Made by a program: the position numbers and the translations under genes. A stretch of DNA of 64,000 bases from Planctomycetota bacterium (GTDB taxonomy: Bacteria; Planctomycetota; Planctomycetia; Pirellulales; PNKZ01). Shown here piece by piece: positions 52,013-61,759 of this stretch (positions are counted from its first letter, which is position 1; every line of letters starts with the position of its first letter). The notes beneath the pieces are model-generated. The model did no database searches. It was not told the DNA's origin and saw only the letters and a list, made by a program, of their open reading frames with translations. The stretch covers positions 274,563-338,562 of the forward strand of contig JAFEBQ010000012.1 in assembly GCA_018242585.1 (NCBI GenBank), given 5' to 3'.

Positions 52013-53713
52013 ATGAGTTTGTTCGGCTCAATCCAGGTCGCCAACAATGCGCTGATGGCGGCGCAGCTTGGATTACAGGTCGTCGGCGAAAACGTCGCCA
52101 ACGCCAACACACCGGGCTATAGCCGCGCGCAGCTGGTCCAGGTTCCCGCCACCACGGAAAAGGTGGGGAACGTGTTGATGGGCCTGGGCGTCGAGGTCAC
52201 CGGCGTCAGGCAGCAGATTGACCAGTTCCTGAATCAACGCTTGCGAACCGCGAACGGCGACCAGGCCAGCGCGCAAACTCAGCTAACCACGTATCAAAAC
52301 CTGGAAGGGGCGCTCAACAGCCTGGGCTCGACCAACATCACCTCGTCGCTGACCAAATTCTTTGGCAGCCTGCAGGATGTCGTCAATCAGCCTGAGGATG
52401 TTTCGGTTCGCAACACGGCGGTTCTCAATGGCCAGGCGTTGACGCGGACGATCAACAGCCTGGCGCAACAAGTCACCCAGATGCGTTCTGACGCCGACTC
52501 ACAGCTCAAAGGGGACGTGCAACAAGCCAATAGCCTGGTCCACCAGATCGCCGGCCTGAACCTCCAGGTCAGCAACTTGACGGGATCGCAAGGGGGGAGC
52601 AGCAGCGCCGTCGGCCTGGTCGATCAGCGCAACGCGGCGCTCGACAGCTTGTCGAAGCTGGTCAACGTCAAAGTGAACTTCGACCAGCAAGGCAATGCCA
52701 ACGTCTTTGTCGGCAACGACTATTTGGTCTATCAGGGAACCGAGCGCCAACTCGACACGACCAACGGCGCCGACCGGGGACAGGTGGTCACGAACATCGT
52801 GCTCAAGGACACCCAGGCCCCATTGGACATGAGCGGCGGCGAGATGTACGGCCTGGTCCAATCGCGCGACACGATTCTGGGGGGCTTCACCGACCAACTG
52901 AACGGCGTCGCCTCGACGCTGGCCAGCGAGTTCAACAAGATTTACACCAGCGGCCAGGGACAGACGGGCTATTCGACGCTAACCAGCTTGAACAGCGTGT
53001 CGAGCAACAGCCGGCCTTTGGACGCCGCCGGCCTGAGCGTGACGCCGACCAGCGGTTCGTTCCAGGTGCAGGTCTACAACACCCAGACCCAGCAGACAAC
53101 GACCTCGGTCGTCAACGTCGACTTGTCGGGGCTGAACAATCACGACACAACCCTGTCGAGCCTGGCATCGCAGTTAAACGGCATCTCGGGCATCTCGGCG
53201 TCGGTCAACGGTCAAGGGCAATTGACGATCAATAGCGCCTCGCCGAACTTGCAATTCACCTTCGGCAACGACACCAGCGGCGCGCTCTCGGCGCTGGGGC
53301 TCAACACGTTCTTCACCGGCAGCGACGCCTCGACCATCGGCGTCAACTCGACCGTGTTGAATGATCCGACCAAGTTCGCGGCCAGCACCGCAGGCATCGG
53401 CAACGATGTCAGCAATGCCGTAACGATGTCGGGTTTTCTTGACCAGCCGCTCGATTCGCACCCGGGCCAGACGTTCAGCCAGTTGAACGCCGCGCTGACG
53501 ACCGACACGGCCCAAGCATCCGCCAATTCCCAAGCGGTCTCGGATGGCGCCACCTCGTACCAAAGCACGCTAGCCGCCCAGCAAAACGCCGTCAGCGGCG
53601 TGAACGTGGACGAGGAAGCGGTCAACATGATTACCTACCAGCGAGCCTACCAGGCCTCGGCCAAGATCATCTCGACGATCAACGAGATGCTTAACACGTT
53701 GATGCAGATCTAG
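52013..53713 (+). CDS. flgK: Flagellar hook-associated protein 1, FlgK
   Basis: A 566-residue hook-filament junction protein. SLFGSIQVANNALMAAQLGLQVVGENVANANTPGYSRAQLVQ is the family N-terminus. The QVTQMRSDADSQLKGDVQQANSLVHQIAGLNLQVSNL helix and GQALTRTINSLAQQ are conserved. GVNVDEEAVNMITYQRAYQASAKIISTINEMLNTLMQI ends the protein in typical form. Length is normal. flgL follows with a 13-nt gap, so the two are co-translated. Confidence 0.97.
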   Translation: MSLFGSIQVANNALMAAQLGLQVVGENVANANTPGYSRAQLVQVPATTEKVGNVLMGLGVEVTGVRQQIDQFLNQRLRTANGDQASAQTQLTTYQNLEGALNSLGSTNITSSLTKFFGSLQDVVNQPEDVSVRNTAVLNGQALTRTINSLAQQVTQMRSDADSQLKGDVQQANSLVHQIAGLNLQVSNLTGSQGGSSSAVGLVDQRNAALDSLSKLVNVKVNFDQQGNANVFVGNDYLVYQGTERQLDTTNGADRGQVVTNIVLKDTQAPLDMSGGEMYGLVQSRDTILGGFTDQLNGVASTLASEFNKIYTSGQGQTGYSTLTSLNSVSSNSRPLDAAGLSVTPTSGSFQVQVYNTQTQQTTTSVVNVDLSGLNNHDTTLSSLASQLNGISGISASVNGQGQLTINSASPNLQFTFGNDTSGALSALGLNTFFTGSDASTIGVNSTVLNDPTKFAASTAGIGNDVSNAVTMSGFLDQPLDSHPGQTFSQLNAALTTDTAQASANSQAVSDGATSYQSTLAAQQNAVSGVNVDEEAVNMITYQRAYQASAKIISTINEMLNTLMQI

Positions 53714-53726
53714 CGAGCTATTGGCC

Positions 53727-56700
53727 ATGTCGCGCATCAATTCCATTCCGATCCCGCGCATCAGCAACGACTACGAGCGCACCCAGCTCTTGGCGCAGCT
53801 GCAGAACAATCAGCTGCAACTGGCCAAGCTCGAAACTCAGGTCAGCACTGGCCAGAAATACGCGCTGCCTAGCGACGATCCCAACGCGGCGCTGCGCGGC
53901 ATTGCCATGCAGACGGCCCTGTCACGGAACGGCCAACTGCAGACGAATATCAACATGACGAACGCATTCCTGGGGGCCACGGACAGCGCGCTGTCGAGCG
54001 TCAGCGACGCCTTGAACCAGGCCCTGACCCAGGCGCTGCAGGCCACCGGTTCAACGGCCAGCGACAGCCAGCGCGCGATCGCCGCCCAGTCGGTTAGCCA
54101 ACTGTTGAACCAGGTGCTGGCTTCGGCGAATCAAACCTTCAACGGCCGGTCCCTGTTCGCCGGCACGGCCACCGGGACCACGGCCTTCACGCGCACCACC
54201 GCCGGCGTGGTCTACAACGGCAACGATCAATCGCTGCAAACTTTCCAGTCGCTCAATGCCCTGATGCCAACGAACATTGACGGCAACACGGCATTTGGCG
54301 CAATGACGTCGGCGTTGAGCAGCGGCGCGTTTACCCCGTCGCTGTCGCTGACCACGCAGTTGTCCCAGCTCAACAGCGGCCAAGGTGTGAGCCCGGGAAG
54401 CATCATCGTCTCGGACGGCACGCACTCGAGCACGATCGATCTGAGCAGCGCTTCGACCCTGGGGGACGTGGCGCAATTGATCGAGCGCAACCCTCCGGCG
54501 GGTCGCACGGTGACCGCCCATGTGACGCCTACGGGGCTGACGATTCAACTCGACTCGGCTGGCGGCGGCAATCTTAGCATTACCGACGTCGGCAGCGGCC
54601 ACACGGCCGAACAGCTCGGTATTGCCAACACGGCGGCCATCGGTACCGGCCCGCTGGTGGGATTGCCCCTGCAGCCGGCGCTGCTGGCGACCACGCCGTT
54701 GGCCGACTTGCTGGGCACGCGAGCCAGCGCCAACATGTCGTCCCAAGGGCCGAACAATGATTTGTTGATCACCGCGCCGCAAAACGGAACGGACTACAAC
54801 GGCGTGACGGTCAGGTATGTCGATAGCTCGCACCTGCAAGCGGGCCCCGGTTTGACCGCTGGGCACGAGCGCGCATTCTACTCGGCGGCCCCGTTGTCGG
54901 CCACGGCGGCCTTGATGCTGCCCGGCGCGGCAAACGATCTCGTCCTTACAGCCACGACGGCCGGTACGGCGTACAACAACGCCCACATCAATATTGTGAA
55001 TGGCGGCGCCATCGGCGACAACGCCACCGCCTCTTGGAATGCCGGCACCAACACGCTCACGCTATCGGTCGATAGCACGGGCCAGACCTCAACGCAGACG
55101 CTGATTAACGCCATCAATGCCGAGGGGCATTTCAATGCCGCCCGCGATTCCAGCGGCGAAGCCAACAGCAGCGGCGGCGTGATTCCCGCCTCGGCCATCG
55201 GACTGTCCGGCAGCACTTACAACACCGGCGCCGACGCCAACACGCTGACCGTGATCATTCAATCAGGAAGCTCGACAGCCAACCAGATTGCCGCGGCGAT
55301 CAATTCACAGACTTCGTTTACTGCTCAGCTTGACCCGGCTGAACTCAACAACGACGGCACCGGGGCGGTGCAAGATTCATACGGCCAGCCGTTGAACGTA
55401 GCGGTCACCGCGAATGGCAGCGGCACGATTCTGGACCAGGTCTCGGGCCTGCAAGTGACCAACGGCGGGCAGAGTTCGGTGATCGACCTGAGCGGCGCCA
55501 AAACGGTGCAGGATCTGCTCAATTCGATCAACGGCAGCGGCGCTTACCTGTACGCGCGCATCAACAGCGCCGGCACCGGCATTGAAGTTCAATCGCGGCT
55601 CAGCGGTTCAGCGCTGTCGATCGGCGAAAACGGCGGCACCACGGCTACCCAGTTGGGCATTCGCACGTTTACGGACACCACGCCGTTGTCCGCACTGAAC
55701 AATGGCAACGGGATCACCGTCACGCCGGGCACTTCGTTTTCCATCACACGCATGGATGGTGTTTCGTTCAACGTCGATGTGAACAGCGCCACGACCATCG
55801 GCGACGTGCTGGGCGCCATTAACAACAACGCCACCAACCTGGGGAGCGGCATCCCGGTGGTCGCGTCGCTAAACAAGTATGGCAACGGCATCCAACTGAG
55901 CGAGGACGGCCCGCCGAATCCTGGCTCGGGCTCGATTCAGGTCACGCCTGGCACCGCCGGCGCACTGGTGACGCAACTGGGGCTGGTTCCGGTCGGCGCT
56001 ACCATCAGCGCGACGCCCAACGCCGGCGCGACCGCTTCGGCCACGGTCGCGAGCGCCGGGGCGAACAATGACCTGCTCTTTAACGCAACAGGCGTCGGTT
56101 CGGCGGTGAACGGCGCGACGATTAGCTTTGTCGACACCGGCGCCAACCCGCCGTCGGTCAATTATAACCCGGCAACCAAGCAACTGGTGTTCGGCGTCCA
56201 GTCGGGCGTCACGACCGCCAATACCATCATCAGCACGCTGGCGGCCGACCCGACGGCCAGTCAGTACTTCACCGCCAGCTTGGACCCGGCGGACGGCTCG
56301 CCCAATGACGGCACGGGCGCGGTCGACGTAACGGCCACCGCCACCGCCAACGGCGGCGCGCCGCAGACCCTGTCGGGCGACGACGTCAACCCGCAACAGA
56401 CCGCGGGCGTGTTCACCGCGCTATTGAACTTGCAGTCGGCGCTAGAAAGCAACGACACCGCGGCAATTGGCTCGGCGACGGACATGCTGAAGTCCAGCAT
56501 TGTCTCGGTGAACGCGGCCCGAGCCGAAATCGGCGTCTGGCAGCAGGGGATGGACGCGCTGCAGACCCAGTTGAACTCGACGAATACCAATCTGCAGACC
56601 GGCATCTCGAACACGATGGACATCGACATGGCGGCGGTGATTTCGCAGTTGATGTCCCAGCAGACCGCCTATGAAGCGACGTTGCGGACGGCCGGCTCGA

Positions 56701-56732
56701 TCTCGCAGTTGACGCTGCTGAACTTCATTTAG
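53727..56732 (+). CDS. flgL: Flagellar hook-associated protein 3 FlgL, strongly expanded
   Basis: A 1001-residue junction protein, about three times the usual length (near 300). RISNDYERTQLLAQLQNNQLQLAKLETQVSTGQKYALPSDDPNAALRGIAMQ is the FlgL N-terminus; the C-terminus has AVFTALLNLQSALESNDTAAIGSATDMLKSSIVSVNAARAEIGVWQQGMDALQTQLNSTNTNLQ and ends in a flagellin-type helix. Between them are modules with NDLLITAPQNGTDYNGVTVRYVD (about residue 343), NDLVLTATTAGTAYNNAHINIVN (403) and NDLLFNATGVGSAVNGATISFVD (780). Flagellin_IN-like units near 225, 575 and 675 carry xTIDLSxAxTxxDVxxxIN. The ATG at 53727 is preferred over a TTG two codons earlier. Confidence 0.92.
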   Translation: MSRINSIPIPRISNDYERTQLLAQLQNNQLQLAKLETQVSTGQKYALPSDDPNAALRGIAMQTALSRNGQLQTNINMTNAFLGATDSALSSVSDALNQALTQALQATGSTASDSQRAIAAQSVSQLLNQVLASANQTFNGRSLFAGTATGTTAFTRTTAGVVYNGNDQSLQTFQSLNALMPTNIDGNTAFGAMTSALSSGAFTPSLSLTTQLSQLNSGQGVSPGSIIVSDGTHSSTIDLSSASTLGDVAQLIERNPPAGRTVTAHVTPTGLTIQLDSAGGGNLSITDVGSGHTAEQLGIANTAAIGTGPLVGLPLQPALLATTPLADLLGTRASANMSSQGPNNDLLITAPQNGTDYNGVTVRYVDSSHLQAGPGLTAGHERAFYSAAPLSATAALMLPGAANDLVLTATTAGTAYNNAHINIVNGGAIGDNATASWNAGTNTLTLSVDSTGQTSTQTLINAINAEGHFNAARDSSGEANSSGGVIPASAIGLSGSTYNTGADANTLTVIIQSGSSTANQIAAAINSQTSFTAQLDPAELNNDGTGAVQDSYGQPLNVAVTANGSGTILDQVSGLQVTNGGQSSVIDLSGAKTVQDLLNSINGSGAYLYARINSAGTGIEVQSRLSGSALSIGENGGTTATQLGIRTFTDTTPLSALNNGNGITVTPGTSFSITRMDGVSFNVDVNSATTIGDVLGAINNNATNLGSGIPVVASLNKYGNGIQLSEDGPPNPGSGSIQVTPGTAGALVTQLGLVPVGATISATPNAGATASATVASAGANNDLLFNATGVGSAVNGATISFVDTGANPPSVNYNPATKQLVFGVQSGVTTANTIISTLAADPTASQYFTASLDPADGSPNDGTGAVDVTATATANGGAPQTLSGDDVNPQQTAGVFTALLNLQSALESNDTAAIGSATDMLKSSIVSVNAARAEIGVWQQGMDALQTQLNSTNTNLQTGISNTMDIDMAAVISQLMSQQTAYEATLRTAGSISQLTLLNFI

Positions 56733-56937
56733 CAGGCGGCGTCCGAGCGCCAGTCGCTGTCATTGGTAGCAATCCGCCTTCGCTGACAGCGGCGCTCACT
56801 GTTGGCCGCGCGGCGACTGACAGTTCCACGCCCAACTTTTTTGTTGTGCGCAATTCTCCGTTTGTACCGATAGTTCCAAAGAAGCGCCCTCGGTGCGCCC
56901 GGAAACTGCTCGATACCTAGCGGAAGGCAGAGATTCC

Positions 56938-57378
56938 ATGCTGTTGAAAACGACACGATTTGGCTCGGTATCGGTCGAACCAGGGGACGTGCTGACGTTC
57001 AACAGCGGCCTGCTGGGGCTGGAAGCCTGCCGGCAATGGGTGCTCTTGGCCGATGCGCACAACGACGCGCTGGGCTGGCTGCAATGTCTTTCACAGCCCG
57101 AGGTCGCGCTGGCGCTGGTCAGCCCGCGGCGATTCGTGCCCGATTACCAGTTTCGGGTCTATCGCAGCGAGCTCGCCCCGCTGGAGTTGGAACAAGTGAG
57201 CGCGGCCCAGGTGCTGGTCATCTTGGGTCGCAACGAATCGGGTTTGACGCTTAATCTGAAGGCGCCGATCGTGATCAACTTGCCGCGCCGGCTGGGACGC
57301 CAGGTGATCGCCAACGGCGAATTGGCCGTGCAACACCTGCTGGACGGCGCGACGACCAAATTGCGGAAGTCGGCTTAG
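56938..57378 (+). CDS. fliW: Flagellar assembly factor FliW
   Basis: A 146-residue protein that binds CsrA and flagellin and thereby couples flagellin translation to export. TTRFGSVSVEPGDVLTFNSGLLGLEACRQWVLL is the family start, then WLQCLSQPEVALALVSPRRFVPDYQF, LVILGRNESGLTLNLKAPIVINLPRRLGRQVIANG. The ATG at 56938 is chosen by family alignment. It is followed by csrA, the usual pair, about 125 nt away. Confidence 0.95.
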   Translation: MLLKTTRFGSVSVEPGDVLTFNSGLLGLEACRQWVLLADAHNDALGWLQCLSQPEVALALVSPRRFVPDYQFRVYRSELAPLELEQVSAAQVLVILGRNESGLTLNLKAPIVINLPRRLGRQVIANGELAVQHLLDGATTKLRKSA

Positions 57379-57503
57379 ATTTTTTCGGCACGGCACAAAA
57401 CACGTGTCACACTTGAGAGTGTCGAACCAGACCGGAACATCCCAGCAAACGGCCGCTGCACGGAATCAAACGCGGCAGGCCTTAACGAACCAAGGAGCAG
57501 AAG

Positions 57504-57770
57504 ATGCTTGTATTGTCGAGGCAACGCGACGAAAGCATCATCATTGGTGATAACATTGTGATCACGATTGTTGATATTCGTGGTGACAAAGTGCGATTGG
57601 GTATCGAGGCGCCGACCGAGATTCCCGTCCATCGCCAAGAGGTTTACGAGGCGATTCAGCGTGAGAATCTGAAGGCCAGCCAATTGGACCCGAACGTGGC
57701 GCGAACGGTGGGCCGCCCGCAAGGCCCCCGCCCAAGTGCGGGCAAGAACACGCCTCCCGATCGCCGCTAG
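57504..57770 (+). CDS. csrA: Carbon storage regulator CsrA
   Basis: An 88-residue RNA-binding translational regulator. [55 protein letters not shown] is the whole CsrA core; Leu4 and Arg44 (in VHRQEV) are the RNA-binding residues. The C-terminal 28 residues are an extra, Pro/Arg-rich tail. AAGGAG lies 8 nt upstream. In Bacillus CsrA blocks the flagellin ribosome site and is released by FliW; both genes and a flagellin gene are adjacent here. Confidence 0.97.
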   Translation: MLVLSRQRDESIIIGDNIVITIVDIRGDKVRLGIEAPTEIPVHRQEVYEAIQRENLKASQLDPNVARTVGRPQGPRPSAGKNTPPDRR

Positions 57771-58161
57771 ACTGGCCGCCGCCAGAACCCGCTCAGTCGC
57801 GCGGCTGCCAGCGCCTTCAAAGCACTGAAGTTCCGATGGGCGGGCTGCCAATCGTGAGTTTCTCGCCATTTTCTCCCGCCAGGCGTCGGTTGCGTGACAC
57901 CGCGCGCTGGCAGTTCGCCCCGCGCCGGTCATTGACGCTGACATCTATATCCTGCGCGATTCGTGAAGCACCCATTGGGGCCACCGGTCGCTAGCGGCTT
58001 GCCCCGCGCCGCGGATTGCGCGAATCCGATGCGCCTCGCCGGAAAGCCCTCTCAACAAGTTCATGTTTAACGACTGTACGTGCTCTGTCGATCGCGCAGT
58101 TCAAGGCAGCCTTGGCAAGAGATTTCTTTAGTCAAAGCTTCCGGGGCCACCTGAGTTTTTC
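57771..58161. other. Gene-free region between csrA and fliC
   Basis: About 390 nt with no coding frame of gene-like quality before the putative fliC promoter. The region past it, 58191-58439, is the likely fliC leader. No terminator for csrA was recognised. Confidence 0.4.
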
Positions 58162-58190
58162 TCAAGCGTATAAAAATGGGGCGACGATAA
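58162..58190 (+). promoter_or_regulatory. Possible sigma-28-like promoter of fliC
   Basis: TCAAG (58162-58166), 16 nt, GACGATAA (58183-58190). The -10-like box matches GCCGATAA at 7 of 8 positions, and the spacing equals that before fliG. Transcription from here would give a leader near 240 nt. Confidence 0.4.
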
Positions 58191-58384
58191 CGCCTGCATT
58201 GTGATAGCGAGGCGTCGCAGGTCGGATCGATTGGTCCGTGGCGAAGCGAAAAAAACATTCCACCTGCACCCCGCGCTCACAAAACACAACCTACAGTTCA
58301 ACGTTCCAGACACTACGAGCCAAAGCGTTCGGAACAAACTAGCGTCGCACGCAACAGCGTTGGCCGGTAAGCAGAACTTCCTGC

Positions 58385-58432
58385 GGGTCCGGTGAAGCTG
58401 AACCAGATTTGGACCCAAACTTGAGAAGGGGT
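58385..58432 (+). promoter_or_regulatory. fliC leader hairpin and ribosome site, possible CsrA target
   Basis: GGGTCC (58385-58390) pairs with GGACCC (58411-58416). The GGA in the 3' arm and the GAGAAGGGG ribosome site (58423-58431) before the ATG at 58440 are the kind of sites CsrA blocks. The match to a full CsrA consensus is weak. Confidence 0.35.
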
Positions 58433-58439
58433 TTCGCGA

Positions 58440-61400
58440 ATGACCCGCATTAACACGAACCTGACCTCGCTCACCGCTCAGATCAATCTGACGCAATCGC
58501 AGTCGAAGTTGCAGCAAGCCTTGACGCGGTTGTCAACCGGTTTGCAAATCAACAGCGGCAAGGACAACCCGGGTGGTTTGATTGCCAGCCAGATTCTGGG
58601 CTCGGAAATCACCTCGGTTAACGCCTCGATCAGCAACAGCCAGCAAGCCAACAACATGCTGGCCACCGCTGATTCGGCGTTGTCGCAAGTCAGCTCGTTG
58701 TTGAACGACGTGCGTGGTCTGGTTCAACAATCGGCCAACAGCGGGGCCATCACCCCGGCCCAGATTTCGGCCAACCAGGTCCAGGTCGACTCGGACCTGC
58801 AAAGCATCCTGCGTATCGGCCAGACCACGGTGTTCGGTGGCAGCTACCTGTTGAACGGCAGCAAGGCCTTTAACGTCACCAGCAGCAGCATCGCCGGTCT
58901 GTTCAGCAGCACCTCGGACATCAACGTCTCGTCGTTCAACCCCAGCGCCAAGCAAGCCGGCGCCAGCAACGACGTGACCCTCAATCTGACTCAATCGGCT
59001 ACTCAGAAGACCGTCAGCCTAGCGGGCGACAGCCAAGTGGTCGGTGGCAGCTCCAGCTTGCGTAACCTTTCGCTGGGCAGCAGCACTCGCACCACCACGA
59101 CCATCAACGGCACCGCCCTGCAAAGCTTGTCGTCGAACACGCGCGCCTCGCGCACGATCACGATGGCCAGCCTGAGCGGTTTGACCGGCGGCGCGGCGAC
59201 CGTCACGCTCAATGTCACCGGCAACGCCGGCAGCCAGAGCGTCACCGCCACCCAATCGTCGCTGCTGGCTGGCAGCGGCGCGGGTGCGACCTATCTGGCC
59301 GGTCTAGTCAACGGCACGACCGCCAGCACGGGCGTCACCGCCAGCGTGGTCTCGGGCAACGTCGTACTGAACTCGGTTGGCAGTGGCACGGGCGCCCTGG
59401 CGAGTGTCACCGCGACGGCCGCTTCGACCGACTCGACGAAGTCGACGTTGGCCGCCACCAGCGGCACCACGACCGACGCCGGCAAGACGGTGACCTTCTC
59501 GATCACCAATAGCGGCGGCACCGACAACTTCACGGTTGACACCTCGACTTTCGCCACCGCCTCCGACGTCGCGACGGCGATTGTCACCGCAATTACCGGC
59601 AACGCCACCAACACGGGCGTCACGGCCGCGGTGGGCGCCGGCAACACGGTGGTCATCACCAATGCCGCGGGGAACAGCAGCGCGATCAGCTATGGCGCCG
59701 CGGGCGGCACCAGCACCGTCGGCAACAAGGCCGCCGTGCAGACCGTCCTGACTGGCGCCACCGCCGGTACGGCCTCGCCGGACAGCACGGCCTTTGCCGC
59801 GGGTGTCGGCTCGCTAACCGCGGGCACCAACGGCACCTCGGGCAATCTGAGCGGCCGCACCACCACCTTCACCATCACTGGCAACAAGGGTTCGGCCACG
59901 ATTTCGACCGCCGAGTTGAACGACGGCACCCTGACCGGCAACGACGTGATCACCACCGATGGCGCGTCGGGCCTGAACGCCCTGCGTGACCTGATCAACT
60001 CGCGAACCGGCACCACGGGTGTCTCGGCCGCGGTCTCGTCGGGGAACATCGTGTTGACTTCGGGCGGCGTCGGCTCGACCTCGCTGGCCACCTTCGGTGG
60101 CGCGGCGGGAAATGCCTCGGGTGACAATACCCTGATCGGCGCCACGACCACCCAGTCCACGGCCACGGGCGTGGACGGCACGTCGAACCAGGTCACGCTG
60201 CAAATCACCGGCAGCCTGGGCAGCGCGACGATCACGGTCAACAATGATCAGATCATCAACGACAGCTCGACGCTGTCGTCGGCCATCAACCGCGTCTCGG
60301 CCCAGACGGGTGTCACCGCTTCGACCAACGGCGGCAACCTGGCCGACGTGAGCTTGAAGACGAACGACTACGGCTCGGCCGCCGTGCTGACCGTCAGCGC
60401 CATCTCGGCCACCAACGCGGCTGACGTGACCTTGCTGAACGGCACTGGCACCCAGTCGTCGATCGCTGGCAAGGACGTGGCTGGCACGGTCTCCACGAGT
60501 TTGGGCACCGACAGCTTCACCGGCACGGGCGCCATGATCAACTACAACGGCTCGGCCATCACCTTCACCGCCAACACCAACGCCCCGAGCACCCAGCCGA
60601 CCCAGGCCACCACCACCCTCGTCGGCACCAGCTCGACCGCGGGCGCTGGCATCAACCACTTGACCGGCGCGGGGAGCGACACGATCGCCTTCACGCTGCA
60701 TGGCAACTTGGGTGGTGTCGCCACTTCGACCTCGATCACGGGGGTCAACGTGGCGGCCCTGCAAGGCGACAGCCGCGTGTTGGTCGACGCGATCAACAAG
60801 ACATCGCAGACCAGCGGCGTGCATGCCGCGATCGATCCGGCCGCCGTCTCGAACGCCGGCGCGAATATCATCCTGACCTCGACAACGCCAGGCTCGGTCG
60901 GCTCGGCCAGCCTGGTCGCGGTTTCGTCGGGCACGACCCAGGCGGGCGACGTTGGCGTCTTCAACGCCGCCGGCAGCTCCACCAGCACGAACCCGGGCCT
61001 GAACGCTCCGGCGTCGGCCACGTCGAGCTTCGATGTCAGCGGTGGCGCGTTGTTCCAGATTGGACCGACCGTCAACTTCACCAACCAGGTGACCGCCAAC
61101 ATCCAGGGTCTGGACCTGACGACCTTGGGCCGCAACGTGCTGACCACCGGCCAGTCGGGCATCAGCTCGCTGCTGACCGGTGGCTCCAACTCGCTGAGCG
61201 CTTCGGACCTGAGCACGGCGGCCACGCTGGTCGACCAGGCCATTAGCCAGATCGCCACGCTCCGCGGTACGCTGGGCGCCTTGCAGAAGAACGTGCTGGA
61301 CAGCAACATCACCGCCCAGCAATCGACCTTGGAACAGTTGACGCAAACTCAGAGCGACATCCAGGACGCCGACTTCGCCGCTGAAACCGCGAACTTGACC

Positions 61401-61493
61401 CGGGCACAAATTCTGGTGCAAGCCGGTACCTCGGTGCTGTCGATTGCGAACAGCCAGCCCCAGCAAGTGCTGGCGCTGCTGCCGCACGGCTAA
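58440..61493 (+). CDS. fliC: Giant flagellin FliC
   Basis: A 1017-residue filament protein, about twice the usual length. The first 150 residues are flagellin D0/D1 (TRINTNLTSLTAQINLTQSQSKLQQALTRLSTGLQINSGKDNPGGLIASQILGSE). The last 120 are the matching C-terminal D1/D0, ending ETANLTRAQILVQAGTSVLSIANSQPQQVLALLPHG. The middle is five modules of about 90-110 residues that begin near 257, 350, 474, 584 and 748, each with VTLxITGNxGS or a variant, then an Asn/Ser helix turn and VVLTSxxxGS. It is Thr/Ser/Gly-rich and suited to surface exposure. AAGGGG lies 9 nt upstream. FliW and CsrA genes precede it. Confidence 0.95.
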   Translation: MTRINTNLTSLTAQINLTQSQSKLQQALTRLSTGLQINSGKDNPGGLIASQILGSEITSVNASISNSQQANNMLATADSALSQVSSLLNDVRGLVQQSANSGAITPAQISANQVQVDSDLQSILRIGQTTVFGGSYLLNGSKAFNVTSSSIAGLFSSTSDINVSSFNPSAKQAGASNDVTLNLTQSATQKTVSLAGDSQVVGGSSSLRNLSLGSSTRTTTTINGTALQSLSSNTRASRTITMASLSGLTGGAATVTLNVTGNAGSQSVTATQSSLLAGSGAGATYLAGLVNGTTASTGVTASVVSGNVVLNSVGSGTGALASVTATAASTDSTKSTLAATSGTTTDAGKTVTFSITNSGGTDNFTVDTSTFATASDVATAIVTAITGNATNTGVTAAVGAGNTVVITNAAGNSSAISYGAAGGTSTVGNKAAVQTVLTGATAGTASPDSTAFAAGVGSLTAGTNGTSGNLSGRTTTFTITGNKGSATISTAELNDGTLTGNDVITTDGASGLNALRDLINSRTGTTGVSAAVSSGNIVLTSGGVGSTSLATFGGAAGNASGDNTLIGATTTQSTATGVDGTSNQVTLQITGSLGSATITVNNDQIINDSSTLSSAINRVSAQTGVTASTNGGNLADVSLKTNDYGSAAVLTVSAISATNAADVTLLNGTGTQSSIAGKDVAGTVSTSLGTDSFTGTGAMINYNGSAITFTANTNAPSTQPTQATTTLVGTSSTAGAGINHLTGAGSDTIAFTLHGNLGGVATSTSITGVNVAALQGDSRVLVDAINKTSQTSGVHAAIDPAAVSNAGANIILTSTTPGSVGSASLVAVSSGTTQAGDVGVFNAAGSSTSTNPGLNAPASATSSFDVSGGALFQIGPTVNFTNQVTANIQGLDLTTLGRNVLTTGQSGISSLLTGGSNSLSASDLSTAATLVDQAISQIATLRGTLGALQKNVLDSNITAQQSTLEQLTQTQSDIQDADFAAETANLTRAQILVQAGTSVLSIANSQPQQVLALLPHG

Positions 61494-61517
61494 TAAACTC
61501 TGACTAAGCTACCCAAT

Positions 61518-61550
61518 ATCGCCCGGCCAGATGACCTCTGGCCGGGCGAT
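61518..61550 (+). terminator. Terminator after fliC
   Basis: ATCGCCCGGCCAG and CTGGCCGGGCGAT form a perfect 13-bp stem with a 7-nt loop, 24 nt past the fliC stop, followed by TGCATTTT. Strong stem, modest T tract. Confidence 0.8.
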
Positions 61551-61759
61551 TGCATTTTGGTGGGTAGGTCCAGTCGGTCCTGCCGATAGAAGCTATTAGA
61601 GAAACTCTGCGTGCGCGCCCGCGCATGCCGTGCTGCAGCGCCGCTCGCGTTCTCGCCGCGGACAGTTCGCCACCTGGGCATTCCGACGCTGATCGCCAGC
61701 GAGGATCCAGCGCGCTGCCAACAGGACCAGGCAGTCGTCCACGACTGCGGAGGCGATTC

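Noticed and set aside
56866-56873. ACCGATAG before fliW as a sigma-28 -10 box
   Set aside because: No -35-like TCAAG or TAAAG at any suitable distance.
59814-61487. 557-codon minus-strand frame opposite fliC
   Set aside because: Mirror of the low-complexity flagellin repeats; Arg/Gly-rich with no domain.
61582-61589. GCCGATAG before fliD as a sigma-28 -10 box
   Set aside because: No -35-like element 14-16 nt upstream; probably chance.
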